NCBI RefSeq assembly: GCF_900177295.1
Contig: NZ_FWZX01000030.1
Span: 1 to 64,000 of the forward strand
DNA: 64,000 nucleotides
From: Tistlia consotensis USBA 355
GTDB taxonomy: Bacteria > Pseudomonadota > Alphaproteobacteria > Kiloniellales > DSM-21159
Direction: 5' to 3'
Positions 9,279-20,330 of the stretch are shown here, in pieces. The notes under the pieces are model-generated. The model was not told the origin of the DNA. It saw only the letters and a list, made by a program, of their open reading frames with translations, and ran no database searches. The first letter of the stretch is position 1; each line of letters starts with the position of its first letter. A program made the position numbers and the translations under genes.

Positions 9279-10758
9279 GCTGACCGGAGAGGAGAGAGCA
9301 AGAGGCATGACCGCGACGGTCGCGAACACCGAGATCCTGGGCCTGACGGCGGACAGCCGCCGCGTCGAGCCCGGCTGGCTGTTCGCGGCGATCCCGGGCA
9401 CCCGCTACGACGGCCGCGACTACATCGACGAGGCGGTCTCGCGCGGCGCCAGCGCCGTGCTGGCGCCGGCCGGCACGCGGCTCAAGGACTACGGCCGTGC
9501 GATCGCGCTGATCGAGGACAGCCAGCCGCGCCGCGCGCTGGCGCAGATGGCCGCGACCTTCCACGGCCGCCAGCCGCGCACCATCGCCGCGGTCACCGGG
9601 ACCAACGGCAAGACCTCGGTGGCCAGCTTCACCCGGCAGCTCTGGGAGCTGCTCGGCTGGCCGGCCGCCAGCCTGGGCACGCTCGGCCTGGTGCCGCCGC
9701 GCGCCGACGCGCCGAAGGCGCTGACCACGCCCGATCCGGTCGAGCTGGCGCGCTGCCTCGCCGACCTCGAGACCGCCGGCTTCGAGCACCTCTGCATGGA
9801 GGCCTCGAGCCACGGCCTCGACCAGTTCCGGCTCGACGGCGTGCGCCTCTCGGCCGCCGCCTTCACCAACCTGTCGCGCGACCATCTCGACTACCACGGC
9901 ACGATGGCCGGCTACTTGGCCGCCAAGAAGCGCCTCTTCGCCGAGCTGCTGCCGGAAGGCGGCACCGCCGTCCTGAACGCCGACGTGCCCGAGTTCGAGG
10001 AGCTGGGCGCGCTCTGCCGCGGGCGCGGCCAGCGGGTCATCGCCTACGGCCGCGACGGCGCCGACCTGAGGCTGAAGGCCCTGGCGCCGGAGAGCGGGCG
10101 CCTGGTGCTGACCCTGGAGGTGCTCGGCAAGGAGGTGACGGTCGCCCTGCCCGTCGCCGGCACCTTCCAGGCCTGGAACGCCCTGGCGGCGCTCGGCCTG
10201 GTGCTCGCCGAGCCGGCGGTCGCGCCCTGCCAGGCGGTCGCCGCCCTGGAGAAGCTGAGCGGCGTGCCGGGCCGCGTCGAGCTGGTCGGCAGCACGCCGG
10301 CCGGCGGCCTGGTCTACGTCGACTACGCCCACACCCCCGACGCCATCGAGACCGTGCTGAAGGCCGTGCGGCCGCACACCGCGGGCCGCCTGCTGGTGGT
10401 CTTCGGCGCCGGCGGCGACCGCGATCCCGGCAAGCGCCCGCTGATGGGCGAGGCGGCCGTCGCCAACGCCGACTTGGCGATCGTCACCGACGACAACCCG
10501 CGCAGCGAGCCGCCGGCGGCGATCCGCGCCCAGGTCCTGGTCGCCGCGCCCGGCGCGCTTGAGGTCGGCGACCGCCGCAAGGCGATCGAGCAGGCCGTCG
10601 CGCTGCTGGAGCCCGGCGACGCCCTGGTGATCGCCGGCAAGGGCCACGAGGCCGGCCAGATCGTCGGCGATCGCGTCCTGCCGTTCGACGACCGCCTGGT
10701 CGCCGCCGACGCGATCGCCAGGCTCGGCTCGGGCGCACCGACGGGAGGCCGGGCATGA
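9265..10758 (+). CDS. murE: UDP-MurNAc-L-Ala-D-Glu:meso-DAP ligase MurE
   Basis: 497 residues from TTG 9265; this start is preferred over ATG 9307 because it follows a GGGGGACGG ribosome site and restores the family N-terminus (RLAELTGEE before ILGLTADSRRV). It lies inside the last codons of ftsI. Motifs: ATP loop TGTNGKTS, then EASSHGLDQFRLDG and DYAHTPDA, and DDNPRSEPP near the C-terminus. DNPR is the hallmark of enzymes that add meso-diaminopimelate rather than lysine, so this organism has DAP-type peptidoglycan. It acts in the cytoplasm in the Mur ligase series. Its stop overlaps the murF start (ATGA). Confidence 0.96.
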   Translation: MRLAELTGEERARGMTATVANTEILGLTADSRRVEPGWLFAAIPGTRYDGRDYIDEAVSRGASAVLAPAGTRLKDYGRAIALIEDSQPRRALAQMAATFHGRQPRTIAAVTGTNGKTSVASFTRQLWELLGWPAASLGTLGLVPPRADAPKALTTPDPVELARCLADLETAGFEHLCMEASSHGLDQFRLDGVRLSAAAFTNLSRDHLDYHGTMAGYLAAKKRLFAELLPEGGTAVLNADVPEFEELGALCRGRGQRVIAYGRDGADLRLKALAPESGRLVLTLEVLGKEVTVALPVAGTFQAWNALAALGLVLAEPAVAPCQAVAALEKLSGVPGRVELVGSTPAGGLVYVDYAHTPDAIETVLKAVRPHTAGRLLVVFGAGGDRDPGKRPLMGEAAVANADLAIVTDDNPRSEPPAAIRAQVLVAAPGALEVGDRRKAIEQAVALLEPGDALVIAGKGHEAGQIVGDRVLPFDDRLVAADAIARLGSGAPTGGRA

Positions 10759-12209
10759 CCGACGACCTCCGCCAGCCGCTCTGGACCGCCCGCGAGGCGC
10801 TGGCCGCCACCGGCGGCACGGGCCCCGACGGCTGGCAGGCCCACGGCGTCTCGATCGACAGCCGCAGCCTGCTCGCCGGCGACCTCTTCGTCGCGCTCGC
10901 GGGACCGAGCTTCGACGGCCACGACTTCGTCGCCAAGGCCCTCGAGAAGGGCGCCGCCGCGGCCCTGGTGCACCGCCTGCCCGAGGGGCTGCCGGCCGGC
11001 GCGCCGCTGCTGCTGGTCGAGGACACGCTGGACGCGCTGCGCGCACTCGGCCGCGCCGGGCGCGACCGCAGCAGCGCCCGGATCCTCGCGGTCACCGGCT
11101 CGGCCGGCAAGACCGGCACCAAGGACGCCCTGCGCGCCTGCCTGTCGACCCGCGGCCTGGCCTACGCCAACGCGGCCAGCTTCAACAACCACTGGGGCGT
11201 GCCGCTGTCGCTCGCCCGCCTGCCGCGCGAGGCCGCCTTCGGCATCTTCGAGCTGGGCATGAACCACGCCGGCGAGATCGCCGCGCTGACCCGCCTGGTG
11301 CGCCCGGAGATCGCAGTCATCACCAACATCGGCCTGGCGCACATCGAGTACCTCGGCAGCCAGGAGGCGATCGCCGACGCCAAGGCCGAGATCTTCCTCG
11401 GCATGCCGGCCTCGGGTGCCGCGGTGCTGCCGCGCGACGACGCCCAGTACGAGCGCCTGCAGAGCCACGCCCGCAAGGCCGGCATCGGCCGGGTCGTCGG
11501 CTTCGGCCGCCATCCCCAGGCCGAGATCCGGCTGGTCTCGGCCGACCTCTACGCGACCTGCAGCGCGGTCTCGGCCGTGGTCTTCGGCGAGCCGATCGAG
11601 TTCTGCCTGTCGCTGCCCGGCGAGCACCACGTCTTCAACGCCCTGGCCGTGCTCGGCGCGGCGCGCCTGGCCGGCGCCGACCTGGGCGAGGCCGCCGCCG
11701 AGCTGGCGCGCCTGAAGCCGCTGAAGGGCCGCGGCGCACGGCGCAAGCTGGAGCTGCCCGGCGGCCCCTGCCTGCTGATCGACGAGAGCTACAACGCCAA
11801 CCCGAAGTCGGTCGAGGCGGCGCTCTCGGTGCTCGCCAAGGCGGCCCTCGGCCCCGGCGGCCGGCGCGTCGCGGTGCTCGGCGACATGCTCGAGCTGGGC
11901 GCGGCCGCCGCCGACTACCACCGCGCCCTGGCCCGCCCGCTCGAGGTCTACGGCATCGACAGGCTCTACTGCTGCGGCCCGATGATGGGCGAGCTGGCGA
12001 AGATCCTGCCGGCCGGCCGGCTGGGCGCGCACGAGCCCGACTCCCGCGCGCTCGCCGCCCGCGTCGTCGCCGAGCTCAGGCCCGGCGACGCGGTCCTGGT
12101 CAAGGGCTCGCTGGGCAGCCGCATGGCCGCGGTGATCGAGGCGCTCGACGCGCTGGAGGGCCGCGACGACGACGATCAGGTGCCGCCGCGCGCGGCCAAC
12201 GGGAACTGA
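10755..12209 (+). CDS. murF: UDP-MurNAc-tripeptide D-Ala-D-Ala ligase MurF
   Basis: 484 residues. It adds D-Ala-D-Ala to the UDP-MurNAc tripeptide in the cytoplasm, using ATP. The N-terminal uridine-binding domain has [18 protein letters not shown] near residues 30-50; the central domain has the P-loop [14 protein letters not shown] and [11 protein letters not shown]; the C-terminal domain has [12 protein letters not shown] and [10 protein letters not shown]. All are as expected for MurF. The start overlaps the murE stop. The C-terminus is extended by a charged tail ([11 protein letters not shown]). It is followed by mraY after 10 bases. Confidence 0.96.
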   Translation: MTDDLRQPLWTAREALAATGGTGPDGWQAHGVSIDSRSLLAGDLFVALAGPSFDGHDFVAKALEKGAAAALVHRLPEGLPAGAPLLLVEDTLDALRALGRAGRDRSSARILAVTGSAGKTGTKDALRACLSTRGLAYANAASFNNHWGVPLSLARLPREAAFGIFELGMNHAGEIAALTRLVRPEIAVITNIGLAHIEYLGSQEAIADAKAEIFLGMPASGAAVLPRDDAQYERLQSHARKAGIGRVVGFGRHPQAEIRLVSADLYATCSAVSAVVFGEPIEFCLSLPGEHHVFNALAVLGAARLAGADLGEAAAELARLKPLKGRGARRKLELPGGPCLLIDESYNANPKSVEAALSVLAKAALGPGGRRVAVLGDMLELGAAAADYHRALARPLEVYGIDRLYCCGPMMGELAKILPAGRLGAHEPDSRALAARVVAELRPGDAVLVKGSLGSRMAAVIEALDALEGRDDDDQVPPRAANGN

Positions 12210-12219
12210 GGCGGCACCG

Positions 12220-13305
12220 ATGCTCAACCTCCTCGCCCCGCTCGCCGACGAGTTCGTCGTCTTCAACCTGTTCCGCTACCTGACCTTCAGGACCGGAGGC
12301 GCGGTGCTGACCGCCCTGCTCTTCGCCTTCGTCTTCGGCCCCCACGTCATCCGCGGCCTGCGCGCACGTCAGCGCGAGGGCCAGCCGATCCGCACCGACG
12401 GCCCGGAGAGCCACCTGCTGACCAAGCAGGGCACGCCGACCATGGGCGGCGTGCTGATCCTCGCGGCGCTGACCGTCTCGACCCTGCTCTGGGCCGACCT
12501 GTCGAACGCCTACGTCTGGATCGTGCTGTTCGTGACCATCGGCTTCGGCCTGCTCGGCGCCGGCGACGACTACCTGAAGCTGACCAAGCGCAGCCACCGC
12601 GGCCTGCCCGGCAAGCTGAAGCTGGCCGGCCAGGTCGCGATCTCGCTGGTCGCGGTGATCGCCATCGTCTGGCTGAGCCCGGAGGAGCTGCGCAACCAGC
12701 TGACCGTGCCCTTCTTCAAGAACCTGCTGATCCACCTCGGCGTCTTCTTCGGGGCCTTCGCCATCTTCGTCATGGTCGGCGCCTCGAACGCGGTCAACCT
12801 GACCGACGGCCTGGACGGCCTGGCCATCGTGCCGGTGATGATCGCGGCCGCCTGCTTCGCCCTGATCGCCTACCTGGTCGGCAACGTGCGCTTCGCCGAC
12901 TACCTGCAGATCCACTACGTCGCCGGCACCGGCGAGCTCGCGGTCTTCTGCGGCGCGCTGGTCGGCGCCAGCCTCGGCTTCCTCTGGTTCAACGCGCCGC
13001 CGGCCATGGTCTTCATGGGCGACACCGGCTCGCTGTCCTGCGGCGGCGCGCTCGGCACCATCGCGGTGATCGTCAAGCACGAGCTGGTGCTGGCCATGAT
13101 CGGCGGCCTGTTCGTGCTGGAGACCGTCTCGGTCATCGTCCAGGTCGCCTCCTTCAAGCTGACCGGCAAGCGCGTGTTCCGCATGGCGCCGCTGCACCAT
13201 CACTTCGAGAAGAAGGGCTGGGCCGAGCCGACCGTGGTCATCCGCTTCTGGATCATCGCCGTGATCCTGGCCCTCGTCGGCCTCTCGACCCTGAAGCTCA
13301 GGTGA
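12220..13305 (+). CDS. mraY: Phospho-MurNAc-pentapeptide transferase MraY
   Basis: 361 residues with ten or so hydrophobic helices, as usual for MraY, the membrane enzyme that moves phospho-MurNAc-pentapeptide from UDP to undecaprenyl phosphate to give lipid I. Signature stretches: [14 protein letters not shown] near 68-81, the [17 protein letters not shown] loop near 110, [13 protein letters not shown] with the catalytic Asp pair, VFMGDTGSL, and [13 protein letters not shown] near 325. It sits between murF and murD, as in most dcw clusters. Confidence 0.97.
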   Translation: MLNLLAPLADEFVVFNLFRYLTFRTGGAVLTALLFAFVFGPHVIRGLRARQREGQPIRTDGPESHLLTKQGTPTMGGVLILAALTVSTLLWADLSNAYVWIVLFVTIGFGLLGAGDDYLKLTKRSHRGLPGKLKLAGQVAISLVAVIAIVWLSPEELRNQLTVPFFKNLLIHLGVFFGAFAIFVMVGASNAVNLTDGLDGLAIVPVMIAAACFALIAYLVGNVRFADYLQIHYVAGTGELAVFCGALVGASLGFLWFNAPPAMVFMGDTGSLSCGGALGTIAVIVKHELVLAMIGGLFVLETVSVIVQVASFKLTGKRVFRMAPLHHHFEKKGWAEPTVVIRFWIIAVILALVGLSTLKLR

Positions 13306-13309
13306 GGCC

Positions 13310-14737
13310 ATGATCGAGCTGTCCTTCTTCGAAGGCTTCGTGGTCGCCGTCCTCGGTCTCGGCAAGTCCGGCCTGGCCGCCGCCGAGGCGCTGCAGCGCT
13401 CGGGTGCCGAGGTCTGGGCCTGGGACGACAACGAGGACACGCGCGCCCGTGCCCGCGCGGCCGGCATCAACCTGGTCGACCTCTACCGCGCCAGCTGGGA
13501 CGAGCCGGTCACCCTGGTGATCAGCCCGGGCATCCCGCACGAGCACCCGGCGCCGCACCCGGTCGCCGCCCTGGCGCGCGAGCACAAGGTCGAGATCATC
13601 GGCGAGATCGAGCTGCTCGGCCGCGCCGATCCGGACGCCCGCTACGTCGGCGTCACCGGCACCAACGGCAAGTCGACGACGACGGCGCTGATCGGCCACA
13701 TCCTGCAGCTCTCCGGCCGCCAGGTCGACGTCGGCGGCAACCTGGGCACGCCGGCGACCGCCCTCGAGCGGGTCGGCATGGACGGCATCCACGTGCTGGA
13801 GATGTCGAGCTACGCCCTGGAGATCACCTTCTCGATCACCTTCGACGTCGCCGTCCTGCTCAACATCACGCCCGACCACCTGGAGCGCCACGGCGGCATG
13901 GCCGGCTACGTCGCCGCCAAGCGCAACATCTTCCGCCGCCAGAGCCGGCCGCGCACCGCCGTGATCGGCGTCGACGACGAGACCTGCCGCGCGATCCACC
14001 GCGAGCTGCTCGAGGCCGGCCACCAGGTGGTCCGGCCGATCTCGGCCGAGCGCGCCGTCGCCGGCGGCGTCTACGTGCTGGACGGCGCGCTCTACGACGA
14101 CTCGGAGGGCCAGGCGGTGCCGGCGCTCGACCTGCGCGAGGTCGCGACCCTGCCCGGCCGGCACAACTGGCAGAACGCCGCCGCCGCCTACGCCGCCTGC
14201 CGCGCGATCGGGCTCGACGGCGCGACCGCCGCCGCCTGCATCCGCAGCTTCGCCGGCCTGCCGCACCGCCAGGAGCTGGTCGAGACCATCGAGGGCATCG
14301 CCTACGTCAACGATTCCAAGGCGACCAACGCCGATGCCGCGGCCAAGGCCCTGGCCTGCTACGACGCGATCTACTGGATCGTCGGCGGGCGCGCGAAGGA
14401 GACCGGGCTCTCGGGCCTGGAGCCCTGGTTCGGCCATGTCGTCGAGGCCTTCCTGATCGGCGAGTCGGAGCCCGCCTTCGCGGCCTTCCTCGAGGGCAAG
14501 CTGCCCTACCGGCGCTGCGGCGACCTGGCGACGGCGCTCGCCGCGGCGACCGAGGCGGCGCGGCGCGACGGCCGTCCGGGCGCGGTCGTGCTGCTGTCGC
14601 CGGCCTGCGCCTCCTTCGACCAGTTCGCCTCCTTCGAGCAGCGCGGCGACCTGTTCCGCGAGGCCGTCGCGGCGATCCCCGGCACGCGCGGCGAGCCGGC
14701 GGCCCTGGCCGCCCCGGCGGCGGGAGGCACGGCATGA
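13310..14737 (+). CDS. murD: UDP-MurNAc-L-Ala:D-Glu ligase MurD
   Basis: 475 residues. It adds D-glutamate to UDP-MurNAc-L-Ala in the cytoplasm. The N-terminus shows the Rossmann-like VAVLGLGKSGLAAAEAL, then the ATP loop GVTGTNGKSTTTALIG near 117-132, LEMSSYALE, ITPDHLERHGG, and the C-terminal domain with NDSKATNADAA and LSPACASFDQFASFEQRGD. These are the standard MurD blocks. The gene begins 4 bases after mraY, and its stop overlaps the ftsW start (ATGA). The C-terminus ends with an Ala/Gly-rich stretch of about 20 residues beyond the family end. Confidence 0.96.
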   Translation: MIELSFFEGFVVAVLGLGKSGLAAAEALQRSGAEVWAWDDNEDTRARARAAGINLVDLYRASWDEPVTLVISPGIPHEHPAPHPVAALAREHKVEIIGEIELLGRADPDARYVGVTGTNGKSTTTALIGHILQLSGRQVDVGGNLGTPATALERVGMDGIHVLEMSSYALEITFSITFDVAVLLNITPDHLERHGGMAGYVAAKRNIFRRQSRPRTAVIGVDDETCRAIHRELLEAGHQVVRPISAERAVAGGVYVLDGALYDDSEGQAVPALDLREVATLPGRHNWQNAAAAYAACRAIGLDGATAAACIRSFAGLPHRQELVETIEGIAYVNDSKATNADAAAKALACYDAIYWIVGGRAKETGLSGLEPWFGHVVEAFLIGESEPAFAAFLEGKLPYRRCGDLATALAAATEAARRDGRPGAVVLLSPACASFDQFASFEQRGDLFREAVAAIPGTRGEPAALAAPAAGGTA

Positions 14738-15861
14738 CCCCGAGCTACGGACGCGGCGACACCTCGATCATCGGGCGCTGGTGGTGGACCATCGACCGCT
14801 GGACGCTGGCCGCCCTCTTCGTGCTGATGGCCTTCGGCGCCGTGCTGATCGTCGCCGCCTCGCCGGCGGTCTCCGAGCGCATCGGCCTCGCCACCTTCTC
14901 CCTGGCCAAGCGCCAGCTGGTGCTGCAGCCGCTGGCGATCGCGCTGATGCTCGGCGTCTCGCTGTTCAATCCGCGCTGGATCCGGCGCTTCGGCGTGCTC
15001 GGCCTGATCGGCAGCCTGGTGCTGCTGATCCTGACGCCCTTCGTCGGCACCGAGATCAAGGGCGCGGTGCGCTGGATCGACCTCGGCGGCTTCTCGATCC
15101 AGGCCTCCGAGTTCGCCAAGCCCTGCTTCGCCGTCGCCACCGGCTGGATGTTCGCGCTCGGCCAGGAGCACCGCCAGTTCCCCGGCTGGGCCGCGGCCTG
15201 CGCGCTCTGGGCGCTGATGGTCGCCCTGCTGCTGATGCAGCCGGACCTCGGCCAGACCGTGGTGATCAGCACGATCTTCGGCGTCGAGTTCTTCCTGGCC
15301 GGCCTGCCCTGGTTCCTGGTGATCGCCTTCGCGATCGCCGGCCTCGCCGGCATCGGCGGCGCCTACTTCCTGTTCCCGCACGTCGCCCAGCGCATCGACT
15401 CCTTCCTCGATCCGGCGGCCGGCGACCGCTACCAGATCGACCGCTCGATGGAGGCCTTCGCCGACGGCGGGCTGTTCGGCCTGGGCCCGGGCGAGGGCCG
15501 GGTCAAGGAGGTGCTGCCCGACGCCCACGCCGACTTCGTCTTCGCGGTCTGCGGCGAGGAGCTGGGCCTGCTGGCCTGCCTGCTGCTGGTCGCGCTCTTC
15601 GCCTTCGTGATGCTGCGCGGCTTCGGCCGGGCGCTGCGCGAGAACAACCTCTTCGTCCTGCTGTCGGCGGCCGGCCTGTTCACCCAGTTCGGCCTGCAGG
15701 CCCTGATCAACATGAGCTCGTCGCTGCACCTGATCCCGACCAAGGGCATGACCCTGCCCTTCGTCAGCTACGGCGGCTCGTCGCTGATCGCGCTCTCGGT
15801 CGGCATGGGCATGGCGCTGGCGCTGACCCGCCGCAACGCCGGCCAGGGAGGCCAGCCATGA
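14734..15861 (+). CDS. ftsW: Septal peptidoglycan polymerase FtsW (SEDS)
   Basis: 375 residues, ten hydrophobic helices. SEDS glycosyltransferase that polymerises lipid II at the septum with FtsI. Seen: [21 protein letters not shown] near 110-128, [20 protein letters not shown] near 250 with the catalytic Asp of the long loop, CGEELGL, and [13 protein letters not shown] near 345. RodA is the paralogue to consider, but the position among mur genes and after murD fits FtsW. It overlaps both neighbours by 4 bases. Confidence 0.95.
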   Translation: MTPSYGRGDTSIIGRWWWTIDRWTLAALFVLMAFGAVLIVAASPAVSERIGLATFSLAKRQLVLQPLAIALMLGVSLFNPRWIRRFGVLGLIGSLVLLILTPFVGTEIKGAVRWIDLGGFSIQASEFAKPCFAVATGWMFALGQEHRQFPGWAAACALWALMVALLLMQPDLGQTVVISTIFGVEFFLAGLPWFLVIAFAIAGLAGIGGAYFLFPHVAQRIDSFLDPAAGDRYQIDRSMEAFADGGLFGLGPGEGRVKEVLPDAHADFVFAVCGEELGLLACLLLVALFAFVMLRGFGRALRENNLFVLLSAAGLFTQFGLQALINMSSSLHLIPTKGMTLPFVSYGGSSLIALSVGMGMALALTRRNAGQGGQP

Positions 15862-17018
15862 CCGCGGCGAAGAAGAGCACGCGCCGCCTCGCCGTGCTGG
15901 CCGCGGGCGGCACCGGCGGCCACCTGTTCCCGGCCAAGGCCCTGGCCCAGGCGCTGCTGGCGCGGGGCTGGCGGGTCGCGCTGATCACCGACGAGCGCGG
16001 CGGCGGCTTCGGCCCCGACCTGCCGCAGGTCGAGGTCTACCGCATCTCGGCCGCGGGCCTCGCCGGCGGCAGCGTCGTGCGCAAGCTGCGCGGCTTCGCC
16101 AAGCTGGCCTACGGCACCTTCGAGGCCTGGTCGCGGCTCGGCCGGCTGAAGCCCGCGGTCGCGGTCGGCTTCGGCGGCTACCCCTCGGTGCCGACGATCC
16201 TGGCCGCCCACCGCCGGCGCATCCCGATCGTGCTGCACGAGCAGAACCAGATCGCCGGCCGCGCCAACCGGCTGCTCGCCGGGCGCGCCAAGGCGATCGG
16301 CCTGTCGTTCCCCGAGACCAGCGGCCTGGAGAGCGCCGCCGGGCGCCTCAGGGTCACCGGCAACCCGGTGCGCGCCGCCATCGCCGCGGTCGGCCGCAAG
16401 CCCTTCGCCCTGCCGGGCAAGGACGACCGGCTGCGCCTGCTGGTGACCGGCGGCAGCCAGGGCGCGCGCGTCTTCAACGAGCTGCTGCCCAAGGCGCTGT
16501 GCCGCCTGCCGGCCGAGCTGAAGCGCCGCCTGCTGGTCGCCCAGCAGGTCCGCGGCGACGACCTGGAGGCGGTCGCCGAGACCTATCGCGGCTGCGGCAT
16601 CGACTGCGACCTCAGGAGCTTCTTCGACGACATGCCGGAGCGCCTGGCGGCCGCCCACCTGCTGGTCTGCCGCGCCGGCGCCTCGACGGTCAGCGAGCTG
16701 GCCGCGGCCGGACGGCCGGCAATCCTGGTGCCCTACCCCTACGCCGCCGACGACCACCAGACCGGCAACGCCCATGCCTTCGCCCGGGCCGGCGGCGGCT
16801 GGGTCATGCCGCAGCACGACCTGACCCCCGAGCGCCTGGCCGAGCGCGTCGCCGCCCTGCTGTCCGACCCGGGCACCCTGGCCCGCGCCTCGACCGCCGC
16901 CCGCGCCTTCGCCGAGCCCGACGCCGCCGAGCGGCTGGCCGACCTGGTCGCCGACGCGCTGGACGGCGACGGCCAGCAGCGGCCGGCCGACAAGACGGGA
17001 AAGGAGGCGGCCGCATGA
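15858..17018 (+). CDS. murG: Lipid II synthase MurG
   Basis: 386 residues from ATG 15858 (ATGA with the ftsW stop). A GT28 glycosyltransferase that adds GlcNAc from UDP-GlcNAc to lipid I on the inner face of the membrane. Seen: the glycine loop [14 protein letters not shown] near residues 11-24, [40 protein letters not shown] (second G loop), and the acceptor-side [19 protein letters not shown] with [16 protein letters not shown]. It is slightly longer than E. coli MurG because of a charged C-terminal tail. The stop overlaps murC (ATGA). Confidence 0.97.
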   Translation: MTAAKKSTRRLAVLAAGGTGGHLFPAKALAQALLARGWRVALITDERGGGFGPDLPQVEVYRISAAGLAGGSVVRKLRGFAKLAYGTFEAWSRLGRLKPAVAVGFGGYPSVPTILAAHRRRIPIVLHEQNQIAGRANRLLAGRAKAIGLSFPETSGLESAAGRLRVTGNPVRAAIAAVGRKPFALPGKDDRLRLLVTGGSQGARVFNELLPKALCRLPAELKRRLLVAQQVRGDDLEAVAETYRGCGIDCDLRSFFDDMPERLAAAHLLVCRAGASTVSELAAAGRPAILVPYPYAADDHQTGNAHAFARAGGGWVMPQHDLTPERLAERVAALLSDPGTLARASTAARAFAEPDAAERLADLVADALDGDGQQRPADKTGKEAAA

Positions 17019-18439
17019 GGGCGCTTCCCCTCGACATCGGCATGATCCACTTCGTCGGCATCGGCGGCATCGGCATGTCCGGCATCGCCGAGATCCTGCA
17101 CAACCTCGGCTACCAGGTGCAGGGCAGCGACCAGGCCGACAACGCCAACGTCAAGCGCCTGCGCGGCCTCGGCATCACCGTCGAGGTCGGCCACCGGGCC
17201 GAGAACCTGGGCGAGGCGACGGTCGTGGTGATCTCCTCGGCCGTGAAGCCCGACAATCCCGAGGTCCAGGCCGCGCGCGCCCGCTTCGTCCCGGTGGTGC
17301 GCCGCGCCGAGATGCTCGGCGAGCTGATGCGCCTCAAGTGGTCGATCGCCGTCGGCGGCACCCACGGCAAGACGACCACGACCTCGATGGTCGCGGCCCT
17401 GCTCGACGGCGCCGGGCTCGACCCGACGGTGATCAACGGCGGCATCATCAACGCCTACGGCACCAACGCCCGCCTGGGCGAGGGCGACTGGATGGTCGTC
17501 GAGGCCGACGAGAGCGACGGCACCTTCACCAAGCTGCCGGCGACGATCGCGCTGGTCACCAACATCGACCCCGAGCACCTGGACCACTACGGCTCGGTCG
17601 AGAAGCTGCACGAGGCCTTCGAGGCCTTCGTCGAGAACATCCCCTTCTACGGCTTCGCCGTGCTCTGCCTCGACCATCCCGCAGTCCAGGGCCTGATCGG
17701 CCGCATCGAGGACCGGCGCATCGTCACCTACGGCTTCTCGCCCCAGGCCGAGGTGCGCGCCGACAAGCTGGTGCTCGACGCCGCCGGCGCCCGCTTCGAC
17801 GCCGTGATCACCGACCGCCGCTTCGGCACGGAGCAGCGCCTCGCCGACCTGCGCCTGCCGATGTTCGGCCAGCACAACGTGCAGAACGCCCTGGCGGCGA
17901 TCGCCGTGGCCCAGGAGATGGGCCTGCCGGAGGCCTCGATCCGCGAGGCGCTGGCGCGCTTCGGCGGGGTCAAGCGGCGCTTCACCCGCACCGGCGAGGC
18001 GCACGGCATCACGGTCATCGACGACTACGGCCACCACCCGGTCGAGATCGCCGCGGTGCTGCGTGCCGCGCGCCAGACCGCGGCCAAGCGGGTCATCGCC
18101 GTGGTCCAGCCGCACCGCTACTCGCGGCTCGCCGGCCTGTTCGAGGAGTTCTGCCGCTGCTTCAACGACGCCGACGCGGTCATCGTCGCCGACGTCTATG
18201 CGGCCGGCGAGGCGCCGATCGAGGGCGCCGACAAGGAGCACCTGGTCGCCGGCCTGCGCGCCCACGGCCACCGCCGCGTCCTGCCGCTGTCCGCGCCGGA
18301 GGCGCTGGCCGAGACCGTCGCCGGCATCGCCCGGCCGGGCGATCTGGTGGTCTGCCTGGGCGCCGGCAACATCACCGCCTGGGCCAACGCCCTGCCCGGC
18401 GAGCTCGAGGCGCTGCCCGCGCCGGGAGGCGGCCGATGA
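17015..18439 (+). CDS. murC: UDP-MurNAc:L-Ala ligase MurC
   Basis: 474 residues from ATG 17015. First Mur ligase, adding L-alanine to UDP-MurNAc. N-terminal [17 protein letters not shown] near 10-26 binds the UDP part; the ATP loop [16 protein letters not shown] is near 110-125; [22 protein letters not shown] and the C-terminal [18 protein letters not shown] and [10 protein letters not shown] follow, all conserved in MurC. In this cluster it comes after murG and before murB and ddl, as is usual in alphaproteobacteria. Overlaps of 4 bases occur at both ends. Confidence 0.97.
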   Translation: MRALPLDIGMIHFVGIGGIGMSGIAEILHNLGYQVQGSDQADNANVKRLRGLGITVEVGHRAENLGEATVVVISSAVKPDNPEVQAARARFVPVVRRAEMLGELMRLKWSIAVGGTHGKTTTTSMVAALLDGAGLDPTVINGGIINAYGTNARLGEGDWMVVEADESDGTFTKLPATIALVTNIDPEHLDHYGSVEKLHEAFEAFVENIPFYGFAVLCLDHPAVQGLIGRIEDRRIVTYGFSPQAEVRADKLVLDAAGARFDAVITDRRFGTEQRLADLRLPMFGQHNVQNALAAIAVAQEMGLPEASIREALARFGGVKRRFTRTGEAHGITVIDDYGHHPVEIAAVLRAARQTAAKRVIAVVQPHRYSRLAGLFEEFCRCFNDADAVIVADVYAAGEAPIEGADKEHLVAGLRAHGHRRVLPLSAPEALAETVAGIARPGDLVVCLGAGNITAWANALPGELEALPAPGGGR

Positions 18440-19398
18440 GCGCCGCCGCCGCGACCGCGGCCCCGCGCCTGATCGAGCGGCTGCCGGCCGTGCGCGGCCG
18501 CCTGACCGAGCTGGCGCCGCTGGCCGGCGTCACCTGGTTCCGGGTCGGCGGCCCGGCCGAGGTCGCCTTCCGCCCGGCCGATCGCGACGACCTGATCGCC
18601 TTCCTGAAGGCCAAGCCGGCCGACGTGCCGATCACGGTCGTCGGCGTCGCCTCGAACCTGCTGATCCGCGACGGCGGCGTGCGCGGCGTGGTGCTGCGCC
18701 TCGGCCGCGACTTCGCCGGGATCGAGATCGCCGGGGGCGAGACCGGGGCCAGCGAGGTCACCTGCGGCGCCGGCGCGCTCGACATCAACGTCGCCCAGGC
18801 CGCGGCGCGCGCCGGCATCGGCGGCCTGGAGTTCCTGGTCGGCGTGCCCGGCACGATCGGTGGCGCCCTGCGCATGAACGCCGGCGCCTACGGCCGCGAG
18901 ATCAAGGACGTCCTGGTCTGGGCGGAGGCCCTCGGCCCGGACGGCACGCCGCACCGCCTGACGCCGGCCGAGATGGGCCTGAGCTACCGCCACTGCGAGG
19001 TTCCGGCCGACTGGATCTTCGTCGCCGCCCGGCTGCGCGGCCATCCCGACGATGCCGCCGCCATCGCGCGCCGGATGAGCGAGATCCAGCAGGCCCGCGC
19101 CGAGAGCCAGCCGATCCGCAGCCGCACCGGCGGCAGCACCTTCAAGAACCCGCCCGGCGAGCGCGCCTGGCAGCTGGTCGACCGCGCCGGCTGCCGCGGC
19201 CTGCGCAAGGGCGGCGCCCAGGTCTCGGAGAAGCACTGCAACTTCCTGATCAACACCGGCACGGCGACCGCCGCCGACCTGGAGGGCCTGGGCGAGGAAG
19301 TCCGCCGGCGCGTCAAGGAGGCGACCGGCATCGAGCTGCAGTGGGAGATCAAGCGGATCGGCGAAGTCGAGGCGATCGGCCAGGGAGGCAGGTCATGA
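18436..19398 (+). CDS. murB: UDP-N-acetylenolpyruvoylglucosamine reductase MurB
   Basis: 320 residues from ATG 18436. FAD-dependent enzyme that reduces enolpyruvyl-UDP-GlcNAc to UDP-MurNAc with NADPH. FAD-binding blocks: [12 protein letters not shown] near 35, [16 protein letters not shown] near 70-85, and [21 protein letters not shown] near 133-153. The catalytic region [12 protein letters not shown] carries the active-site Ser. The absence of an extra loop between the substrate-domain blocks fits the shorter MurB form common in alphaproteobacteria. Its stop overlaps the ddl start. Confidence 0.96.
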   Translation: MSAAAATAAPRLIERLPAVRGRLTELAPLAGVTWFRVGGPAEVAFRPADRDDLIAFLKAKPADVPITVVGVASNLLIRDGGVRGVVLRLGRDFAGIEIAGGETGASEVTCGAGALDINVAQAAARAGIGGLEFLVGVPGTIGGALRMNAGAYGREIKDVLVWAEALGPDGTPHRLTPAEMGLSYRHCEVPADWIFVAARLRGHPDDAAAIARRMSEIQQARAESQPIRSRTGGSTFKNPPGERAWQLVDRAGCRGLRKGGAQVSEKHCNFLINTGTATAADLEGLGEEVRRRVKEATGIELQWEIKRIGEVEAIGQGGRS

Positions 19399-20330
19399 CC
19401 GAAGGCAGGAAACTGCGCGTCGCCATGCTCTACGGCGGTTTCTCGGCCGAGCGCGAGGTCTCGCTGTCCAGCGGCCGGGAGTGCGCGGCGGCGGCCCGCT
19501 CGCTCGGCCACGAGGTCGTCGCGATCGACGTCACCCGCGACGTCGCCGGCCTGGTAGCGGCACTGACGCCGCGGCCGGACGTGGTGCTCAACGCCCTGCA
19601 CGGCCGCTGGGGCGAGGACGGCTGCGTCCAGGGCCTGCTGAACCTGCTCGACATCCCCTACACCCACTCCGGCGTGCTGGCCTCGGCGCTGGCCATGGAC
19701 AAGCCGACCGCCAAGCGGGTCTTCGAGGCGGCCGGACTGCGCTGCCCGGGCGGCGAGGTGCTGCACCGCTCGCTCGTCGAGGCCGGCGATCCGATGCCGC
19801 GCCCCTACGTCGTCAAGCCGATCGACGAGGGCTCCTCGGTCGGCGTGACGATCGTGCAGCCGGGCGACAACAAGCCGGCGATCCACGACGGCGCGTGGCC
19901 CTACGGCGATGCGGTCCTGGTCGAGCCCTATATCCCGGGCCGCGAGCTGACCGTCGCGGTCATGGGCGACCGGGCGCTGGCGGTCACCGAGCTCAGGCCC
20001 AAGCAGGGCTTCTACAGCTACGAGGCCAAGTACACCGAGGGCAAGACCGAGCACCTGGTGCCGGCGCCGGTGCCGCAGGCGATCTACGACCAGGCGATGG
20101 ACGAGGCGGTCGCGGCCCATCGCGCGCTCGGCTGCCGCGGCGTCAGCCGCGCCGACTTCCGCTACGACGACCGTCCCGGACAGGGCGAGGCCGGCGGCCT
20201 CTACCTGCTCGAGGTCAACACCCAGCCGGGCATGACGCCGCTCAGCCTAGTCCCCGAACAGGCCGCCCACCTCGGCATCTCCTTTCCCGAGCTGATCGGC
20301 TGGATGCTGGAGCAAGCCGCATGCGACTGA
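19395..20330 (+). CDS. ddl: D-alanine--D-alanine ligase
   Basis: 311 residues from ATG 19395. ATP-grasp ligase making the D-Ala-D-Ala used by MurF. The N-terminus has [17 protein letters not shown], including the Glu-15-type residue; then [45 protein letters not shown] with the ATP-binding Lys and Ser loop, and [20 protein letters not shown] with the Mg-binding Glu and Asn. All catalytic residues appear present. The end overlaps the ftsQ start by 10 bases. The shorter form resembles DdlB, the dcw-linked version. Confidence 0.96.
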   Translation: MTEGRKLRVAMLYGGFSAEREVSLSSGRECAAAARSLGHEVVAIDVTRDVAGLVAALTPRPDVVLNALHGRWGEDGCVQGLLNLLDIPYTHSGVLASALAMDKPTAKRVFEAAGLRCPGGEVLHRSLVEAGDPMPRPYVVKPIDEGSSVGVTIVQPGDNKPAIHDGAWPYGDAVLVEPYIPGRELTVAVMGDRALAVTELRPKQGFYSYEAKYTEGKTEHLVPAPVPQAIYDQAMDEAVAAHRALGCRGVSRADFRYDDRPGQGEAGGLYLLEVNTQPGMTPLSLVPEQAAHLGISFPELIGWMLEQAACD

